Source of the DNA: Palauibacter sp022826685 | GTDB taxonomy: Bacteria; Gemmatimonadota; Gemmatimonadetes; Palauibacterales; Palauibacteraceae | DNA: 64,000 nt | Direction: 5' to 3' (one strand) | Assembly: GCF_965221685.1 (NCBI RefSeq) | Contig: NZ_OZ244907.1 | Shown here: piece by piece, positions 59,499 through 64,000 of the stretch | Position numbering within the stretch: the first letter of the stretch is position 1 | Layout of the letters: each line of letters opens with the position of its first letter | The notes under the pieces: generated by a model | Databases searched by the model: none | Told to the model about the DNA's origin: nothing | What the model saw: the letters and a program-made list of their open reading frames with translations, nothing else | Made by a program: the position numbers and the translations under genes

Positions 59499-62075
59499 GT
59501 GTTCTCCGTGACCCGTTTCCGGAAGCTCCTCCCCGTTCTCCTCTTCCTCCTCGGCCCCGTTTCGATCCTGGCGCAGGACTCGGGGGGCGAACTGCCGTCG
59601 ATCGAGGACAAGACGGCCTCGATGCGGACCATCGACGGCTTCATCCCCATGTACTGGGAAGCCTCGAGCGGCAAGCTGTGGCTCGAGATCTCGCGGTGGG
59701 ACACGGACATCCTCCACGCGACGGGGCTCGCCTCGGGGCTGGGGTCGAACGACATCGGGCTCGACCGGGGGGCGCTCGCCGGCTCGCGCCTCGTGCGCTT
59801 CCATCGCGTCGGTCCCAAGGTGCTGCTGATCCAGCCCAACCTCGACTTCCGGGCGAGCAGCCCGAACCCGCGTGAAGTTCGAGCGGTAACGGACGCCTTC
59901 GCGCCGTCGACGCTGTGGGGCTTCACCGCGGCCGCGGAGACGGATGGCCGTGTGCTCGTCGACGGCACGGATTTCTTCGTGCGCGACATGATCAACTGGG
60001 CGCAGCGGCTGCGGCCCGGGACGTACCGGTTCGACGCGGGCCGAAGCGCCGTACACCTGCCGATGACGATGGGGTTCCCGGAGAACACGGAGATCGAGGC
60101 GTCGCTCACCTTCGTCCGCCAGCCGGGGAGCGGCGGCGGTTTCGGCGGCTTCGGGGGCGGGGGCAGCGCCTTCGAGGGAGTCGGGAACGTGGCCTCGACC
60201 GGAGAGGCAGCCACGATCCGGCTCCATCACTCTTTCGTGCAGTTGCCGGAACTGGGCGAGTACACGCCGAGGGCCTTCGATTCGAGGTCGGGCTACGGAG
60301 CCATGAGCTTCGACGACTATTCCGCGCCGCTCGGTGAAGACATGACCCAGCGGTTCATCCGCCGGCACCGGCTCGAGAAGCGGGACCCGTCGGCGGCGAT
60401 GAGCGAGGCCGTCGAGCCGCTCGTCTACTACCTGGATCCGGGGGCGCCGGAGCCGATCCGGACGGCGTTGCTCGAGGGGGCGCGGTGGTGGAACCAGGCG
60501 TTCGAGGCGGCCGGCTTCCTGAACGCGTTTCAGGTGGAAATGCTGCCGGACGGCGTGAGTTCGCACGACGTGCGCTACAACGTGATCAACTGGGTGCACC
60601 GCTCGACGCGCGGCTGGAGCACGGGCGGCTCCGTCATCGACCCGCGCACGGGCGAGATCCTCAAGGGGGTGGTGACGCTCGGCTCGCTCCGGTGGCGGCA
60701 GGACTATCTGATCGCCGAGGGTCTCCTCTCACCGTACGCCAACGGCGACGAAGTTCCGGCGGATCTGGCGGAGTGGGCGCTGGCGCGGATCCGTCAGCTG
60801 TCGGCACACGAAGTGGGACACACGCTCGGCCTCATTCACAACTACTACGACAGCAGCCGCGGCCGGATCTCGGTCATGGACTATCCGCATCCGCTCGTGA
60901 CGCTGGGCGACACCGGGCAGCTCGACTATTCCGAGGTCTATGACGTGGACATCGGAGAGTGGGACAAGGTCGCGATCGTGTACGGGTACTCGGACTTCCC
61001 GGAGGGGGCCGACGAAGCCACCGAGCTGCAGCGGATCCTCGACGAAGCCTGGGACGAGGACATCATCCTCTTCACGAACCAGGACATCAACGTCCACGCG
61101 CGCGCCGACCAGTGGTCGAACGGGGTGGACGCGGCGGCGGAACTCCAGCGCATGATGGACGTGCGGCGGCACTCGCTGGACCGGTTCGGGGAGGCTGCGA
61201 TCCGCGCGGGTCGGCCCATCGTGATGGTCGAGGAGGCGCTGGTCCCGCTGTACATGCACCACCGCTACCAGGTGGACGCAGCCGCCTCGCTGCTCGGTGG
61301 GCAGGAATACGTATATGCCTTCCGCGGCGACGGGCGGACGCCCATGAAGCGGGTCTCCGGTGAGACGCAGCGGGCCGCGCTGCGGGCGCTCGGCAGGACG
61401 CTGGCGGTGCGAGAACTCGCGGTGCCGGCCGGGGTGCTCGACCTGTTGCCGCCCCGGCCGCCGGGCTTCGGCCGCACGCGCGAGACGTTCCCGCGCTACA
61501 CCGGGCCGGCCTTCGATGCGGTCGCGCCGGCGGTCGTGGCGGCGGACCATACGGTATCGCGCGTGCTGGAACCGTCGCGCGCGGCGCGGCTCGTGCAGCA
61601 GCACGCGCTCGATCCCGAACTGCCGGGGCTCGCCGAGGTGCTGACGGCGCTGGTCGATGCGGTTCGTCCGGAGTCGAACGAGACGCTCTATCACACCGAA
61701 CTGCGGCTCGCGGCCTACCGAGTGCTCGTCGACCGCATCATGGCGCTGGCGGATCAGGCGTCCATGCCGCACGTGCGGGCCCTTGCGACCCGGAAGCTGG
61801 TGGAGCTGAGAGCCGAGATGGCCGCGAATCCGCCGCCGGAGAGAGACGCGGCCTTCGTGCAACTGGTCGACCGGGACATCGAGCGCTTCCTCGAGAAACC
61901 CTCGGCGCCCTACGAGATGCCGGGGACGCCGAACGCGCCACCGGGCGCGCCGATCGGCCAGCCCGCGATGGAGTGGCTGGCGCGTGACGCTTGGTCGATG
62001 GCCGGGCCGGCAGGCTGGGCCGCGCGGTGGCTCGAAGACGCCCCCGCGTGCTCGGCGGTGCCCGACGGTTTCTGA
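59499..62075 (+). CDS. Large secreted zinc metalloprotease (DUF5117/DUF5118 type, metzincin)
   Basis: 858 residues. The GTG start is set by CAGGAGG. Signal LLPVLLFLLGPVSILAQ. A DUF5118-like segment (IDGFIPMYWEASSGKLWLE) and a DUF5117-like beta domain (about 55-290), interrupted by a Gly-rich loop near 210 (GGGFGGFGGGGSAF), precede the metzincin domain. That has HEVGHTLGLIHNYYDS (about 437-448, HExxHxxGxxHN) and the Met-turn SVMDYPHPLV, followed by a long helical C-terminal domain. These proteases are common in Bacteroidota and Gemmatimonadota, and substrates are unknown. It follows the hydrolase triplet on the same strand. Confidence 0.92.
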   Translation: MFSVTRFRKLLPVLLFLLGPVSILAQDSGGELPSIEDKTASMRTIDGFIPMYWEASSGKLWLEISRWDTDILHATGLASGLGSNDIGLDRGALAGSRLVRFHRVGPKVLLIQPNLDFRASSPNPREVRAVTDAFAPSTLWGFTAAAETDGRVLVDGTDFFVRDMINWAQRLRPGTYRFDAGRSAVHLPMTMGFPENTEIEASLTFVRQPGSGGGFGGFGGGGSAFEGVGNVASTGEAATIRLHHSFVQLPELGEYTPRAFDSRSGYGAMSFDDYSAPLGEDMTQRFIRRHRLEKRDPSAAMSEAVEPLVYYLDPGAPEPIRTALLEGARWWNQAFEAAGFLNAFQVEMLPDGVSSHDVRYNVINWVHRSTRGWSTGGSVIDPRTGEILKGVVTLGSLRWRQDYLIAEGLLSPYANGDEVPADLAEWALARIRQLSAHEVGHTLGLIHNYYDSSRGRISVMDYPHPLVTLGDTGQLDYSEVYDVDIGEWDKVAIVYGYSDFPEGADEATELQRILDEAWDEDIILFTNQDINVHARADQWSNGVDAAAELQRMMDVRRHSLDRFGEAAIRAGRPIVMVEEALVPLYMHHRYQVDAAASLLGGQEYVYAFRGDGRTPMKRVSGETQRAALRALGRTLAVRELAVPAGVLDLLPPRPPGFGRTRETFPRYTGPAFDAVAPAVVAADHTVSRVLEPSRAARLVQQHALDPELPGLAEVLTALVDAVRPESNETLYHTELRLAAYRVLVDRIMALADQASMPHVRALATRKLVELRAEMAANPPPERDAAFVQLVDRDIERFLEKPSAPYEMPGTPNAPPGAPIGQPAMEWLARDAWSMAGPAGWAARWLEDAPACSAVPDGF

Positions 62076-62099
62076 CCTTCGACCATGACTTCCGACCGG

Positions 62100-62128
62100 C
62101 CGCGACGGCATCCGACCAGCCGTCGCGG
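62100..62128 (+). terminator. Hairpin after the metalloprotease gene, possible terminator
   Basis: Nine-base perfect arms CCGCGACGG and CCGTCGCGG with an 11-base loop, then only TTTC. It starts 25 bases after the stop and sits between convergent genes. A short T-run makes intrinsic termination uncertain. Confidence 0.45.
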
Positions 62129-62147
62129 TTTCGGACGGGGCCACGTC

Positions 62148-62183
62148 CTCCGGCGTCGGCGCGTTCTCCGGCGTCGGCGCGTT
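62148..62183. repeat. Two tandem 18-bp units next to a stop codon
   Basis: CTCCGGCGTCGGCGCGTT occurs at 62148-62165 and 62166-62183, with a third partial CTC. It ends one base before the stop codon of the minus-strand coiled-coil gene. Probably slippage. Confidence 0.8.
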
Positions 62184-62184
62184 C

Positions 62185-62841
62185 TCAGCTGGCGATAGGG
62201 AGCGCCTGAACCGCGTCCAGCAGCTGCCGCTGGTTCTCGCGCATGTCCGTCCGCACGTCGTGAATCGCCGTGCTCATCTCGACGCGAAGACCGCCCATCT
62301 CGGCGCGAAGGTCGCCCATGTCGGCCTTCACTTCCGCGCGGAGGCCCCCCAGTTCCGAGCGGAGGCCGCCCATCTCCGAGCGGAGGCCGCCCATCTCGGC
62401 GCGAAGGTCACTCACCTCGGCCTTCACCTCAGAGCGGAAACCGCGTATCTCCTCGCGAACCTCTCCGAGCCCGGTCGTGAGCCGATGGTCGAACCGGTCG
62501 ATTCGAGCCTCCATATGCTCCAGGTCGTTGTCCCGGAGTTCCTTGATCGCCTCCCTCAGGTCCGTCCGGACGCCGGCGATGCCCTCCTGCATGTCCGCAC
62601 GAACACCGGCGATGGCCTCCTTCATGTCCGCGCGGACGCCGGCGATGCCTTCCTGCATGTCCGCGCGGACGCCGGCGATGGCCTCATGACAGGCGGCGAT
62701 GTCGGCCTTCGTATCGGCGCGAAGCCCCGCGACCGCCGCCACCATGTCCGTGCGAACGGCGTGTATGACCCGCCACAGCACAAGCGCCATGGTGAGGCCG
62801 GTTCCAACGACGGAACCAAGCAGCAGGATCGTATCGTTCAT
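62185..62841 (-). CDS. Membrane-anchored hendecad coiled-coil protein, function unknown (paralogue of 4370-4840)
   Basis: 218 residues from ATG 62841, which gives an N-terminal membrane helix at once (ILLLGSVVGTGLTMALVLW); a longer frame upstream lacks conserved character. A rod follows: 11-residue units GVRADMQEGIA / GVRADMKEAIA (about 45-100), a break with HMEARIDRFDHRL, then 7- and 11-residue units GLRSEM/DLRAEM. Same design as the 156-residue protein at 4370-4840 but longer and with a hinge. No enzymatic domain. It may form a homo-oligomeric stalk projecting from the inner membrane. No ribosome site is obvious. Confidence 0.7.
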   Translation of the reverse strand: MNDTILLLGSVVGTGLTMALVLWRVIHAVRTDMVAAVAGLRADTKADIAACHEAIAGVRADMQEGIAGVRADMKEAIAGVRADMQEGIAGVRTDLREAIKELRDNDLEHMEARIDRFDHRLTTGLGEVREEIRGFRSEVKAEVSDLRAEMGGLRSEMGGLRSELGGLRAEVKADMGDLRAEMGGLRVEMSTAIHDVRTDMRENQRQLLDAVQALPIAS

Positions 62842-63069
62842 GTCGGCGTTTCGTTCGGCATCGCCATCGACCTCTCCCCTATCGCAGCCCAAAGGTAACG
62901 CGTTCGGGCCCACTCCCGAACCAGACGCGTAGCGAGGCGGGACCGCAAAGCGCCCGGTCACGCCACGAGTTCAGGATGACGGATGCCGATCAACCGGCTA
63001 TCAAGAGTGGGGCGGGAGCGAGAGCGAGAAGGAGGGATCGGCCGCGCGCCGGCGGGATGGGTGCCCGAG

Positions 63070-64000
63070 TCAGCTGTAGCCGATCGCGAGGGCGATGACG
63101 AGGGCGACGGCGCCGAGCGCCATGAGCATGAGGTAGCGCGGGATCACGAAGCGCAGCCAGGACTCGTAGCGGACGCCGCTCGCCGCGAGGATCGCCATCA
63201 GCGCGCCGTTGGTCGGCGTGATCAGTTCGCACAATCCCGCCCCGTACTGGTAGGCGAGGATCGTGATCTGCCGCGAGAGCCCGAGCAGATCCGAGAGGGG
63301 GACGAGGACCGGGAGCGTCAGCACGGCCTGGCCGCTCACGCTGGGCACGGCGAAGTGCAGCACGCCCTGCGCGGCGGACATGCCGATGGCCGAGAGCGCG
63401 AGCGGCAGGTCCGCGAGCGGGACGAACAGCCCGTGCACGATCGTGTCGATGATGCGGCCGTCGACCATGACCACGTAGATCGCGTGCGCGAAGCCGATGA
63501 GGAGCGCCGCGTACCCCATCGAGCGGAAGCCCTCCGCGTAGGCCTGCGCCGTCCCCGTCACGCCGAGCCGCCCGATGAGCCCGACGACGATCCCCATGAT
63601 GAAGAAGAGCGCGGACATGTGGTCGAAGTCCCACCCCTGGGACAGCAGCCCCCACACGAGGATGCCGAAGGTCGCGGCGACGATCGCGAAGATGGTCCCG
63701 TCCCTCCAGTCGAACGCGGCATCCGGCTCGGAGGCGTCCGCCTCTTCCGGGGCCACCCGGGTTCGGGCGGCGTAGCGCATCGTCCACCAGATCCACAGAC
63801 CGAGCGCGATGGCCAGGAAGATCAGGCGGAACCCACTGCCGGAGCCCAGCGGCACCTCCGCGACCCGCTGCGCGGTCACGACCTGAAACGGGTTGATGGG
63901 ACTGAAGGCCGATCCCACGAACGCGGAGCCCGCGCTCACGGCCACCCCCACCATCGGAGAGTAGCCGAGCCGTTTCGTGAGAAGCATGAGGGCCGGCACG
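63070..64000 (-). CDS. YfcC/DcuC-superfamily transporter, C-terminal part (5' end outside window)
   Basis: The reading frame is open to the window edge, so about the first third is missing. The 310 visible residues carry about nine membrane helices and the motifs of the YfcC-like C4-dicarboxylate/amino-acid carrier group: GYSPMVGVAVSAGSAFVGS with SPINPFQVVTAQ, HFAVPSVSGQAVLTLPVLVPL and YQYGAGLCELITPTNGALMA. Substrate could be a dicarboxylate, arginine/ornithine or a short-chain acid. The 228 bp between this gene and the coiled-coil gene upstream show no gene. Confidence 0.8.
   Translation of the reverse strand, partial: VPALMLLTKRLGYSPMVGVAVSAGSAFVGSAFSPINPFQVVTAQRVAEVPLGSGSGFRLIFLAIALGLWIWWTMRYAARTRVAPEEADASEPDAAFDWRDGTIFAIVAATFGILVWGLLSQGWDFDHMSALFFIMGIVVGLIGRLGVTGTAQAYAEGFRSMGYAALLIGFAHAIYVVMVDGRIIDTIVHGLFVPLADLPLALSAIGMSAAQGVLHFAVPSVSGQAVLTLPVLVPLSDLLGLSRQITILAYQYGAGLCELITPTNGALMAILAASGVRYESWLRFVIPRYLMLMALGAVALVIALAIGYS

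Noticed and set aside
1..64000. tRNA, rRNA, CRISPR arrays and insertion sequences
   Set aside because: None could be recognised by eye on either strand; no transposase-like DDE frames or terminal inverted repeats were seen.

Overview
The window is a GC-rich chromosomal segment from a Gram-negative-type bacterium. TonB-dependent uptake, lipoprotein signals, an autotransporter-like barrel and a UB2H-type class A PBP show an outer-membrane cell plan. The tail of an Alternative Complex III operon, many secreted DUF5117-type, M48, M20 and beta-lactamase-fold hydrolases, and the codon use fit Gemmatimonadota or a close relative. A host- or sponge-associated lifestyle is suggested by several repeat proteins of the kind enriched in symbionts (Sel1, leucine-rich, cadherin, FnIII). 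Both the phylum and the lifestyle are inferences; no rRNA or marker gene is present.

Layout. 1-1633: end of an ACIII (act) operon. 1783-9627: a small coiled-coil protein, an M48 protease with PDZ, a Sel1 lipoprotein, a membrane-anchored hendecad coiled-coil protein, 2-oxoglutarate dehydrogenase E1, an MBL-fold hydrolase and a PlsC-like acyltransferase. 9834-25311 (minus strand): a 3959-residue cadherin/Ig/FnIII autotransporter-like adhesin and a lipoprotein joining Big-like domains, 13 leucine-rich repeats and a leishmanolysin-like metalloprotease. 26141-29421 (plus strand): a compact mobilization module with a candidate oriT hairpin, mobC, a MOBP relaxase, mobB and mobD nested out of frame inside the relaxase gene, and a tyrosine integrase. 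This is the ColE1 gene plan sitting in a chromosome, so the region is probably an integrative mobilizable element. The surface-protein genes may be its cargo.

29532-40307: a catalytically eroded amidohydrolase, an MscS channel, a DUF411/ZIP-like metal pair with a cupredoxin scrap, a PBP1B-like enzyme, a TonB receptor, an orphan PotD-like binding protein and a threonine-dehydratase-like enzyme. 40396-47208: a full histidine operon, hisG-C-B-H-F plus one 864-residue HisA-HisI-HisE-HisD fusion. It is preceded by a His/aromatic leader peptide with readable antiterminator and terminator structures. Histidinol-phosphate phosphatase is absent.

47159-54316: an ECF sigma/anti-sigma/YbjQ/hydrolase operon, then an M20 peptidase/APC permease/EamA exporter run. 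54329-62841: a Spy-like periplasmic protein, three tandem serine-hydrolase paralogues, a DUF5117-type metalloprotease and a second hendecad coiled-coil membrane protein. The window ends inside a YfcC-like transporter. Genes are tightly packed, and many junctions are NTGA stop-start overlaps (GTGA, ATGA, TTGA and apparently CTGA), which implies translational coupling.
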